A DNA stretch of 20,687 nt from Priapulus caudatus (taxonomy: Eukaryota; Priapulida; Priapulimorpha; Priapulimorphida; Priapulidae), in assembly GCF_000485595.1 (NCBI RefSeq), contig NW_014579640.1:6628-27314 (forward strand), read 5' to 3'. A model generated the notes under the pieces. It did not search any database. It had not been told where the DNA came from and saw only the letters and a program-made list of their open reading frames with translations. The translations under genes were made by a program, and so were the position numbers. Positions 10,105-19,660 of this stretch are shown here, piece by piece (position 1 is the stretch's first letter; the number at the start of each line of letters is the position of its first letter).

Positions 10105-10600
10105 TTTCAGCTAGCTCTGCTTGCCCGTCCTACATCTACCTACACCTGCCTTCCTGCCTTGGCCTGAGCTGCCTGCAGCGCTGCTTGTCTGCTTGCCGTC
10201 TGGCTTGCTTGCTTCGATTGTACTTGTCTGCCTTGCCCTGCCATGCCTGCTTCCTGCCATGCTTCGTCTCGCTTGCCTGCACTGCCTGCAACTGCATGCC
10301 ATGCTTGCCTGCCCTGCCTGAACTGCAGCTGCTGGCCAGCCTGCCAAAGCCTGCCCTGCCTACTTTTCCTCGCCTGCTGACTGCCGCTTGCCTGCCCTGC
10401 CTGCCAACTATCTTGCCTGCTGCGCTGTTCTGCCTGTCTGCCCTGCCATGCACCCAGCCCTTGCTGCCCAACCATATACATTCTTTGCCCTTCTCCTGCC
10501 TGCAACCTGCCTGCCAGCCTGCGCCTCCAAACTTTCTTGCCGTGTCCTGCACTGCCTGCCTGCCATCATGCATGACTCTTCTGCCTGTTTTCCCAACCAC
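10105..10600. repeat. Degenerate (TGCC)n tetranucleotide array
   Basis: CTGCC, TTGCC and CATGCC words tile nearly 500 bases. Perfect runs are short (CCTGCCTGCC type). Plus-strand ORFs (10185-10667 and 10388-10972) read as Leu-Pro-Ala-Cys strings; minus-strand ORFs read as Gln-Ala-Gly-Arg strings. Neither is supported as a gene. Confidence 0.9.
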
Positions 10601-11270
10601 CCGCTACCCGCTAGCTTTCAGTCAGACAATATCGGCTCGGTTCTTGCTGAAGGTCCGCTGGGACTGATTTTGCTGTCGAAGTTGACACTGCTCTTTTGCT
10701 GCGCAGGCAGAACCACGCCGGCTGCTTATATCCCATCACTATCTGCTCTGTTGCCGCTGCCGATCTGTGTATGCAGCTGGTTATCCACTACCTACGCGCG
10801 GGCCCTCCCCCACTCACCTCCCACCACACGCACGACCCCCCGCCATCCGATACGTCCCTCACTCCGCCCGCGAACGCTGAACATTCAAGGTATGCCGCGG
10901 GAGAGATTTCGCCCGTATAATGTAACCCGCAGTCGGAGTCAAGCCCGGCGTCTTCGCCCAATCCAACTGTAAATCCCATTATTCCAGGGTGCTGCGGGGA
11001 ACGGGATCGAGTCCAAGAAGTCGGAAGCGAGCCAAGCAGACACTGGTAACGCCGCTCTCGTGACCCGCGTCACCGCGAGCCCACCGGCAGACCCGAACTC
11101 GTCTCGCGCGCAGCCGTCGTCTGTTTCTTGCGGGCGACTGGGGGCCCGGGTCATTCCGAAATTCTACTAACTGTTGAGAAGTATAAACGCGTGCGCAACG
11201 AGGGTATAGCCACGTGCACAATCGGTCCCTACTCACTGGCGCAGGCAGACGGCACAGTGGCGCGTTGTGA
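10601..11270. other. GC-rich unique sequence, no recognised gene
   Basis: High-complexity sequence with short ORFs on both strands (minus 10788-10979, 10939-11154 and 10979-11236), none recognised. It includes one copy of a dispersed repeat listed separately. Confidence 0.5.
11035..11100 (+). repeat. Dispersed repeat, copy A
   Basis: Bases 11035-11051 (AGCAGACACTGGTAACG) are identical to 17924-17940. Weaker similarity continues downstream: GCTCTCGTG here versus GCTTGTGTG there, an exact CCGCGAGC (11073-11080 versus 17966-17973), and an ACCCGA block. The conserved order over about 55 bases suggests two diverged copies of one element. Confidence 0.6.
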
Positions 11271-11280
11271 GAAACGATAG

Positions 11281-11394
11281 CTGGGGGAGGAACGAGGGGG
11301 AGGTGAGGGGGGCAGAGGGAGAAGGGAGGGGGAGGGGAAGGAAGGAGGGAGGGAGGGGACCGGAGGGGAGGTGGAGGCGGGAGAAGGAGGGCTC
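11281..11394 (+). repeat. G-rich purine block with two quadruplex motifs
   Basis: The top strand is almost only G and A. Four G-runs of three or more with loops of 4, 1 and 1 bases span 11317-11337. A second set with loops of 1, 1 and 6 bases spans 11347-11368. Both meet the usual intramolecular G-quadruplex pattern. A Gly/Arg/Glu-rich ORF starting at 11267 reads through the block and is considered an artefact. Confidence 0.85.
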
Positions 11395-12202
11395 AGGCGC
11401 TACTAGCAAGGACAGATTACTTCACGACATCCCTGTGGAACCATCTGCCATGCACGCACGTCACGAGGCGCACACAGACCGGCCCACTTTTCGTGTAGTG
11501 AATATACCATGCCGTCTCTTCCGTCGCGCTGCAGTACATTTCTGTGTTCTATAGGACCCGAATATATTTTGCTTAACGCAATATACCTTATACTAACCAA
11601 TAACATTTTAACCAAGCTTTCAACAATTGCCTTTTTCAACTTATTTCATTTTTTTCCTCACATTGTGTTATTTATCTTATTTTATTCTACTTGAATGGCC
11701 TTTTGATTTCCATGGCCATGACGTGCCACGACGCGAAGAAACAATATACATTAAACACCGCCCTGCCCCCAAAAAAGTCAACTTAACCTAAAGCAGGGTT
11801 TCAAACACGGTTTAGCAGTCGCGGCTAATAAGACCGGGCCGGCGGACGGGCGGACCGTCGCATAAATGGGATGACGGGCTGGCGGCGTGGGCAAGCATGA
11901 TATATAATAATACCTATATATATAATAATATATCTAGCTGTCATACGCACGCCTATCCCTCTGTTATATGGGTCACATAAACATCATCTGTGCAAGTCGT
12001 TCATAATCTCGCGACATCATAACAGGACAGATGTCAGGCTCGTGTTTGGGTCATGTCTGCACGGATCTCTACAGGGCGGCATTTATATGCACGCATATTT
12101 GGCCGCTTCGCTCGTTGCCGCGACCTGTCCTCCGCTGTACCATAAAAACGTACAGTTCTACGAATTCATACGATTAGTAGAAACGCTGGACCGTGGCCGC
12201 AC
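11395..12202. other. Unique sequence, no recognised gene
   Basis: Mixed composition with short T-rich (11630-11690) and GC-rich (11835-11890) parts and a TA/TAATA stretch at 11899-11933. ORFs at plus 11267-11554, plus 12042-12344 and minus 11403-11639 have no recognised domain. Confidence 0.5.
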
Positions 12203-12395
12203 GGCATGTGAGAAAGGCAGAGGGCGAGAGACCGAGAAACAGAGAGGCGTGGGAGACGTGGGAGAGGGTGTGATAGAGAGAAAGGTGGAGAAAGAGCGAG
12301 CGAGCGTGTGTGAGAGACAAGAGAACATTAATATATATAATTAATAATATAATATATATCATACCTAGTAGAGAGAGAGAAGAGAGAGATCGCGC
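12203..12395. repeat. Purine-rich GA tract interrupted by AT-rich bases
   Basis: AGAGAG, GGGAGA and GAGCGA words lie at 12206-12325 and again at 12370-12390, separated by a TAATATA stretch. This tract leads into the (TG)n array. Confidence 0.75.
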
Positions 12396-12435
12396 CCTGC
12401 CGCCCCCTTCCGTCACGCCATTTCCACGTGCGGCC

Positions 12436-12466
12436 GGTGTGGTATGGTGTGTGTGTGTAGTGTGTG

Positions 12467-12522
<56 letters not shown>

Positions 12523-13069
12523 GTTGTGTGCGTGTCTGTGTGTGTGTGTGTGTGTGTAGGTGCCGTGTGTGTGTGGTGTGTGTGTGTGTGTGTTGTGTGT
12601 CGAGTGTGTGTTTGTGTGTGTGTGTGATGTGTGTGTGTGTGTGGTATCGCGTTGTGAAGTGTTGTGTGCGTGTGTGTGTGTGTGCCATGTTGTGTGTTGT
12701 ATGTTTTTTGGGTGTGGGGTGGGGCGGTGGGGTTTTTTTGAGGTGGGTGGGGGTGTGTTGTTTTGTGTTGTGTGTGTGTGTGTGTGCGTCGATAGTGCTG
12801 TGCCGTGCTGCGTACGCACGTGCGTGTGTGTGTGTGTGGTGTGTGCGTGTGATGTGCTGCGCGTGTGTGTGGGCGTGCGTGCGTGGCGTGCGTGCGTGCG
12901 TGACGTGTGTGTGTGTGTGTGTGTGTGGTGTGCGTGTAGTGTATTTTGTGTGTGTGTGTGTGTGTGGTGTCGGTGCGTGTTGTCCGTGCTGCGTGGCGAG
13001 CGTGCGTGCCGTGCGTGCGTGTGTGGTGTGTAGTGTGTGTGCTGTGTGCTGTGTGCTGTGCGTGTATGT

Positions 13070-13105
<36 letters not shown>

Positions 13106-13325
13106 GGTGTGCCGCCGTGGTGCGTGCGTGCGGTGCGTCGCGTGCGTGCGTAGCGTGTGTCGTACGCTGTGTGTGGTGTGCTGTGTGTGGTGTGTGCGTG
13201 TCATGTTTGATTCGAGTGTGTTGGATGTTCTGAGTGTGTGTGTGTGTGTGGTGTGGTGTGGTGTGTGTGTGTGTGTGTGCCTGTGTTTGTGTGTGTGTGT
13301 GTCGTGGTGTGTGTGTGTGTGTGTG
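12436..13325. repeat. 0.9-kb interrupted (TG)n array with CGTG variants
   Basis: Long (TG)n runs are broken by one-base duplications (TGG, GTT) and by CGTG and TGCG words, most densely at 12840-13200. Alternating purine-pyrimidine sequence like this can adopt Z-DNA. The 407-codon minus-strand ORF over 12174-13397 is a His-Thr string and the plus ORFs are Cys-Val strings; these follow from the repeat. Confidence 0.95.
12710..12732 (+). repeat. G-quadruplex motif inside the (TG)n array
   Basis: G-runs of 3, 4, 4 and 4 bases are separated by loops of 3, 1 and 4 bases. A GGGTGGGGG cluster follows at 12744-12752. This is a distinct G-run island within otherwise alternating TG. Confidence 0.8.
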
Positions 13326-13396
13326 AAAGAGCGATAAAGCGAGATAATCAGAAAGAAAGAGAGAGAGAGAGAGCGCGCGCGCGATCGCGAGAGACA
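13326..13396. repeat. GA run joined to a GC-alternating run
   Basis: (GA)n at about 13357-13372 passes directly into (GC)n at 13373-13383 and then a GATCGCGA palindrome. The GC run is another candidate Z-DNA segment. Confidence 0.8.
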
Positions 13397-13568
13397 AGTC
13401 TTAGGCGTATATTATTGTGATGAAATGTCATCTTCATTGCAAACAAATGACATGACGAGCATGTTAAAGTCATAAGCCTCTTGAAATCCAACATTTTGAA
13501 AGAAACGACGTTTAAATCCTAAAATCAAAATCATCGTACCCTATGTCCTATATTTTTATATTCGACGT
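13397..13568. other. Unique AT-rich sequence with a short hairpin
   Basis: ATGTCAT (13425-13431) and ATGACAT (13447-13453) are exact reverse complements around a 15-base loop. No ORF or RNA family is recognised. Confidence 0.5.
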
Positions 13569-13690
13569 CTCTCTCTCTCTCGCGCTCTCTCACTCTCTTT
13601 ACCCTTTCTGTACCTCCCATCTCTCTCTCCGCACCGGTGACAATAGCATCCGCACTAAACATTAGACAAATAATAATAATAATAATAATC
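13569..13690. repeat. (CT)n tract followed by an (AAT)n run
   Basis: CTCTCT words at 13569-13630 are followed, after about 40 unique bases, by about seven AAT units at 13669-13690. Confidence 0.8.
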
Positions 13691-14015
13691 AGATAAATTA
13701 CCCTTCATTCCGGTATACGTGTGTGCGATAGCGCGGGAGCTTGCAGCGACACTGGCGGGACGCGGCTAGAATCTGACTGAGCGCCTTTTCTTCAGCGGGC
13801 TGTGTGATTGCAGGTGTGCTGCATTGTCGCGGGCAATCGCCGAAACGGTGGGCAATCATGCTACCCCTCCCCTCTCCCACCTACTCCAGTCCACCGTGTC
13901 CAGCTTTTGATCTGGTAGCTTTCCATTTCTCCGTTCATGATCAAACGTAATATAGGGGTGAGAGTGTTCAGGTCGCATTCGTAGCTACGTCGAGCGCGGG
14001 CGTGTGTGCGCGTAA
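13691..14015. other. Unique sequence, no recognised gene
   Basis: A 60-codon minus ORF (13698-13880) has an ordinary residue mix but no family I recognise. A GGGCAATC word is repeated at about 13830 and 13851. Confidence 0.5.
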
Positions 14016-14121
14016 ATATTATATATATAGATATATATATATATATATATATCGGCGGGTGCAGCTAAAATATTATATATAATAGTATAATATTACTATA
14101 TAAGATATATATATATATCAG
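14016..14121. repeat. TA-rich arrays with duplicated AAATATTATATATA
   Basis: A long TA run (about 14033-14052) and a second TA-rich block (about 14070-14119) each begin with the same 14-base word and are separated by a short GC-rich spacer. Confidence 0.8.
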
Positions 14122-14155
14122 GGTGTTGAATAATGACAAACGTTGAGCTATGATT

Positions 14156-14189
14156 GTTAATAATAAAAACAATGATTTTCATTATTAAC
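14156..14189. repeat. AT-rich hairpin
   Basis: GTTAATAAT (14156-14164) and ATTATTAAC (14181-14189) are exact reverse complements. After one mismatch the stem continues with A/T pairs (AAAA against TTTT), leaving a small loop. No terminal-repeat element boundaries were found around it. Confidence 0.75.
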
Positions 14190-14467
14190 CATCGCATGTA
14201 TTGATTGGTAGCTGATATATATGTAATATATGTGAAATATGCACTTTATTCTATTTATTTATATTCTACGTCTATTTATCTATATTTATGTTACAATACT
14301 TGTTTCATTTGTCCAAAGCGTATCATGCCGAATTATTAGAGCACTGCACAACACGAACCGTAAGCCTACGCTACAGGAGCTAAGACAGGGCGCTGCTGCC
14401 TAAACCATGATAGACATTGTGACTCTAAACGACCCCCTGAAAATGTGATACGGAACATCACAGAGGA
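14190..14467. other. AT-rich unique sequence, nothing recognised
   Basis: No ORF, RNA gene or strong repeat is supported here. Confidence 0.5.
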
Positions 14468-14548
14468 CAATAGAATAGAATAGAATAGCAAATAGACGGA
14501 ATAGAATAGAATAGATAGAATTAAATAGAATATAATAGAATAGAATAT
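14468..14548. repeat. (AATAG)n pentanucleotide array
   Basis: AATAG units recur with interruptions (CAAATAG, ACGG, GATAG, TTAAATAG). It is the only pentanucleotide array in the window. Confidence 0.9.
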
Positions 14549-14998
14549 ATGTAGAATGGAGGGCAGGGATCGGCGGGAACAGTGGGGGGGGACACCAGCG
14601 GCGCGTCAGACGCGGGCTTGCGAGAGCCACGGCCATTGCCCTCCCACTGCCGCCCGCCTCTGCCTTGCCAAGCCGCGTGAGGCGGGAGGCCCATCGAGCT
14701 GCTATGCAAGGCTGGCCTTCTTTTAGGGTTACACAGGTTGCGACGGTAGCCAGTGGCGTGCATTGTCAAGCAGGTAACGCCACGATCTCTCTGGTGACAA
14801 TTACTTTTAGAGCGCGCCCGCCGCCTCCGTCTTAGCCATTACATACTGCGCTAGGCGCGCACAATCTTTACGTACGACTAGGCGTGGGAGAGCGAGTTTG
14901 ATCAGGTGTGATGTCGTCGAGAGAATGAACGACCAACATCAACGCTTAAATCCATTCACGTGTAGCTTCATATTGTCCTTACATCTGCCAACACACCG
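14549..14998. other. Unique GC-richer sequence before the CCAT array
   Basis: An eight-base or longer G run lies near 14585-14592. GTGGCGT (14753-14759) and ACGCCAC (14777-14783) form a perfect 7-bp inverted repeat with a 17-base loop. Minus ORFs at 14400-14636 and 14521-14769 are not recognised. Confidence 0.5.
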
Positions 14999-16568
14999 CA
15001 TCCATCTTACCCATCCATCATCCATCCATCAACCCATCCACTCCTTACCCCACTCATTCCATGCCATCCATCCATCCAATCCATCCAATCCATCCATCCA
15101 TCCATCCTATCCATCCAATCCATCCATCCATCCATCCATCCATCCATCATCCATCCATCCATCCATCCATCCACCTCCACCATCCATCATCCATCCCATC
15201 CATCATCGATCCATCCATCCATCCATCCATCCATCCATCCATCCAGTCCATCCATCCATCACCATCCATCCATCCATCCATCCACCATCTCCCATCCATC
15301 CATCCATCCATCCATCCACTCCATTCATCATTTCCATCCATCATCCATCCATCCATCCCATCCACTCCACCATCCATCCATCACCATCCATCCATCCATC
15401 GCACCTCCATCCATCCACTCATCTCCCATCCATCCATCCATCTCATCCATCGCATCCATCCAGCACCTCCAGTCCATCCATCATCCATCCATCCATCCAT
15501 CCATCCAATTCCATCCATCGCATCCGATCCATCCATCCATCCATCCATCCATCCATCCATCCATCCATCCATCCATCCTATTCCATCCATCCATCCATCC
15601 ATCCATCCATCCCATCCACTCCATCCATCCATCCATCCATCCATCCATCCATCCATCCCATGCCATCCATCCATCCATCCATCCATCCATCCATCCATCC
15701 ATCCATCCATTCCACCATCCATCCATTCCTCCATCCACCACCATCCATTCCCATCATCCATCATCCCCACCATGTCCATCCACCCTCCATCCCATCACTC
15801 ATCCATCCATCCATCCATCCATCCATCCATCCATCATCCATCCATCCTATCCAAATCCATCCATCCATCCATCCAATCCATCCACCAGTCCATCCCATCC
15901 AGCCATCCATCCATCCATCCATCCGATCCATCCATCCATTCATCCATCTATCCATCCATCCAATCACTCCAGTCCATCTATCCATCTTCATCCAGCCATC
16001 CATCCAATCTATTTTCCATCCATCCATCCATCCATCCATCCATTCCATTCCATCATATCAAATCCATGCCATCCACCAGTCCAGCCATCCGGATCCATCC
16101 ATCCCATCCCTATTCCATCCATCCATCCATCTCTCCCATCCAATCCATTCAGCCATCCATCATCCATCCATCCATCCATCCATCCATCCATCCATCCATC
16201 CATCCATCCATCCATCAGCCATCCACCCATCCATCCGAATCCATCCATTTATCCGATTAATCCATCCATCCATCCATCCATACCACTCCATCCATCCATC
16301 AATTCCATCCCATCCATCCATCCACCATCATCCATCATCCCCATTCCATCATCCATCCATCCATCCATCCATCCAGCCATCCATCATCCAATCCATCCAT
16401 CATCCATCCATCCATCCATCCATCCATTTCATCCTATCCATCCACCATCATCCATCCATCATCCATCCATCCATCCATCCATCCATCCATCAATCCATCC
16501 ATCCATCCATCCATCCATCCCATCCATCCATCATCATCCATCCATCCATCCATTCCATCCATCCATCC
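14999..16568. repeat. 1.57-kb interrupted (CCAT)n array
   Basis: Tandem CCAT units, most often interrupted by one-base gain or loss (CATCATCC, CATCCCATCC, CCAATCC, CCATTCC) plus occasional substitutions (CCAGTCC, CCGATCC). Any period-4 repeat with no stop codon reads the same four residues in every frame, here Ser-Ile-His-Pro, so indels do not close the ORF. The 741-codon plus ORF (14898-17123) and the Met-Asp-Gly-Trp minus ORFs are therefore artefacts. Confidence 0.97.
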
Positions 16569-16596
16569 ATCTATCTACCTGACTCTACCTATCCTA

Positions 16597-16634
<38 letters not shown>

Positions 16635-16651
16635 TCTATCTATCTATCTAG

Positions 16652-16686
<35 letters not shown>

Positions 16687-16882
16687 GCTATCTATCTACT
16701 CTATCTATTATCTATCTAGTCTATCTATCTTACTTCTATACTATCTATCTATCTATCTATCATATCTATCTATCTATCTATCCATCAATCCATCCATCCA
16801 TCCATCCATTCATCCATCCATCCATCCATCCATCCAGATCCATCCATACATCCCATCATCCACCTAATCTATCTATCTATCG

Positions 16883-16919
<37 letters not shown>

Positions 16920-17381
16920 CATCTTATCTATCCTATCTATCTATCTATTCTATCTATCTTATCTATCTCATTTCTATTTATCTATCATCTATCTACTCTA
17001 TCTAGCTATCTAATCTATCTATCTAATCTATCTATCTATTTATCATATCTATTTATCTATATATCTATCTTATCTATCTATCTATCTATCTATCCTATCT
17101 ATCTCTATCTATCATCTATCTAGCTATCTATGCTAATCTATACTATCTATCTATCTATCTATCTATCATATTTATCTATCTATCTATTTATCCTAGCTTA
17201 CTATCTATCATAATCTATCTATCTATATTTATCGATCTATCCATCTATTATCTATCTAGTCTAATCTATTCTATCTATCTATCCAATCTATCTATATAGC
17301 AATTTATTTAATCTAATCTATCCTATCTATCTATTTTTTTATTCTATCTATCTATGCTATCTATCTATCTATCTATCTATC
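16569..17381. repeat. 0.8-kb (CTAT)n array continuing from the CCAT array
   Basis: After a short transitional segment (about 16569-16595) the array becomes CTAT, with interruptions such as TATTCTAT, CTAGTATC and CTATGCTAT. CTAT differs from CCAT by one C-to-T change. It translates as Tyr-Leu-Ser-Ile. Confidence 0.97.
16781..16863. repeat. Island of (CCAT)n inside the (CTAT)n array
   Basis: About 80 bases of CCAT units, with CAATCC, CATTCATC and CAGATCC interruptions like those in the main CCAT array, lie between two blocks of CTAT. Confidence 0.93.
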
Positions 17382-17387
17382 CTCTCT

Positions 17388-17460
17388 GATTATAATATAT
17401 ATATCAGAATTTAATATATATATTATCCATATATATATATATACACTATATAATATCATA
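17388..17460. repeat. TA-rich low-complexity sequence
   Basis: Several TA runs, including about 17428-17442, follow directly on the CTAT array. Confidence 0.8.
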
Positions 17461-17550
17461 GCCTATGCCCCCTCTCTCCTGGCTCTCCCTTCCCCTCTCT
17501 AAGTGATCTCGCTCTCACTCTTGCTCTTCCTCCCGTATTCTTCTCTTGGT
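17461..17550. repeat. CT/CTCC-rich tract
   Basis: A short pyrimidine-rich segment with CTCTC and CTTCC words. Confidence 0.65.
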
Positions 17551-18657
17551 CTCATCTAGATGTACAATGTGCTGCGCTGGACTCTATTATCCTAATACCC
17601 ACCTTGTGTAGGGAAACAACCCACCTAAAATAACCCGCGTGTAACGTAATAATAAATTTAACTGCAAGTTATAATCGCTGCTCATGCTTCGAATAACAAT
17701 TTTAATTTTACATAACACAAACGTACTATAAAGGTGGAGATAAACGTATAATCTGCAGACTTCTCTCGAATTTACCGAATATTTCATGCTTGCAGTAAAC
17801 TGTAACTTTAATCTACTCTCACAATCATCTTCATTCCCGACATTGAACTACATTTTGATGTAATACATGATATATTACGTTCACGACAGCCTGTCCAAAG
17901 CATTTAAACGTTTCTACACGGCGAGCAGACACTGGTAACGTTGCTTGTGTGCATGCTCAAATTCGCCGCGAGCAAGCACAACCCGACATAGGTCTCTACG
18001 CTCGCATGCTTAACAATTGCTGATGAAAATGATACCTATATAAATTCACTATCACCATAGAGTATGTATGAAATTAAATTGCCAACACATATATGATTCG
18101 TCTCGTAAACCTATACTGTGCTGCCCCTTCCCGTGTATGATTCCAGTATCAGCCCTATACCATCCTTCGGTCAAATATATAGCGAGTGCGAGACGATTCA
18201 GATATCTGCCTCTCCCATGTAATACGAATATTATCGTTTATATTATGTTATATTACGCTTATATTACGCGCTCTTAGCAAATATTACCCGCAGATCCAAA
18301 TTTATACTATCCAGTATCAGGTATACTAGCCGATATTCAGATATAAACTAACTCACACCATTGGCTTGCATGTAAGGCCGGTTTTCGTCTCGCCTGCACC
18401 TATCATGCACACTAGCGGCTTTACTGGTATCAAGAAATGCCGCAACGTAATGCCCATGCCTGCCCTGCTAACAGACATTTACACTATGACCAGGCAGCCT
18501 TCCCACAACCATTAGACTACCACGCACGGATACCAGTTCACGGGCAATAATATATAGCATAATATATAATACATATATTATAATACTGATAGGCTGCATC
18601 TCCATATCCGCAGCTGCACTCGTAAACCATCACCCCGCGCTCCTCGCTCTCTGGCTC
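17551..18657. other. Unique sequence, no recognised gene
   Basis: About 1.1 kb of ordinary complexity. Small ORFs (minus 17587-17787, 66 codons; plus 18068-18277, 69 codons) are not recognised. It carries the second copy of the dispersed repeat and an AT-rich stretch at about 18548-18583. Confidence 0.55.
17924..17986 (+). repeat. Dispersed repeat, copy B
   Basis: Bases 17924-17940 are identical to 11035-11051, and shorter matching blocks follow in the same order (CCGCGAGC at 17966-17973, ACCCGA near 17981). Spacing differs from copy A by about four bases, consistent with small indels after duplication. Confidence 0.6.
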
Positions 18658-19086
18658 TGTCTCCTCTCTCTCTCTCTCTCTCGCCTCCTCTCTCTCCTCT
18701 TCTCTCTCATCTCTCTCTCTCTCTCGCTGTCTTCTCTCTTTCTCTTCTCACTCTCTTCTCTACCCTCTCTCTCACACCCGCACTATCGCCACTGATTCAC
18801 CCCCTAACTGTGGTCTGAAAACGCTCTTTTGGTCTTTTCGCTCATTCTCTATGCATCGTTCGCGCCTCGTCGCGCCCCCTCGCTACTTTCCTCTATCTTC
18901 TCTCCCTATCTTTCCTTCCACCTCTTCCAACTTTTTCCTCACCTATCCCTATCTCGTTCTACTGTCATTCTGCATTCTCTCATCCATTCTCGCCATCGAT
19001 TTTCACATTGCGTACCCCTTTTTTTTCTCCCACCCCTTTTTTCTGTCTCATTCTCTCTCTCGCGCGCGAGTTCTCCCTTCTCGCCT
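18658..19086. repeat. (CT)n array and longer pyrimidine-rich tract
   Basis: (CT)n runs with single interruptions lie at 18658-18775. Less regular T/C-rich sequence extends to 19086, with a CGCGCGCG word near 19063. Plus ORFs here (18829-19098 and 18851-19102) are Ser/Leu/Phe/Pro-rich because of composition. Confidence 0.85.
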
Positions 19087-19306
19087 AGCCATGAGTGATT
19101 AGAAAGTCATCGGCCATCGTTAGTGGACACGTATCCTTGCGAGTCGAAGATGCGTGCGAAGGACAGGCACATGCACGCCACGACAGCGGTGTTCAGTGTA
19201 CGTACAAGCCTGTCCATGATTTACTGTCACCGTTACCGCTCTCGCGATTGCGCGCGCAGGATAAGAGCTCCTTCTCTCTCTGTCTCTTTCTCCTCTCCTC
19301 TATTCT

Positions 19307-19606
19307 GTATGTATGGTGTTAGTGTGTGGTGCTGTGTGTGTGTGTGTGGTGGGTGTGTGGGTGTTGATGTGTGGTGTGTCGGGGTGGTGCCGGTGTGCTG
19401 CTGTGTGTGTGTGTGCATGTGTGGTGTGTCGTGTGTGCGTGTGGGTGTGTTGTGTGTGTGGTTGTGCTGTGTGTTGTAGGTTTGGGTGCTGTGTGTGCTT
19501 GTGTGTCGGTGTGTGTGAGCGGGACCCGAGGGTTGCTGTCGTGTGTGTGTGTGTGTGGTGTGTGTGTGTAGTGTGCATGTGTACGTTGTGTGTGTGTGTA
19601 TGGTTC
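19307..19606. repeat. Second interrupted (TG)n array
   Basis: About 300 bases of TG with GG, TT and CGTG interruptions like those in the larger array at 12436-13325, in the same orientation. ORFs are Cys-Val (plus) or His-Thr (minus) strings. Confidence 0.93.
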
Positions 19607-19660
19607 TCTGTCTGGCTTTAGTACGCTCGCTATCTGACAGGCGCTGACTGTAGTCTGCTG

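Noticed and set aside
12174-13397. 407-codon minus-strand ORF rich in His and Thr
   Set aside because: It is the direct translation of (CA)n with interruptions. Overlapping ORFs of the same type exist in other frames, and no non-repeat domain is present.
14999-16568. Regular repeats considered as a possible CRISPR array
   Set aside because: They are contiguous CCAT tetranucleotides without spacers of constant length.
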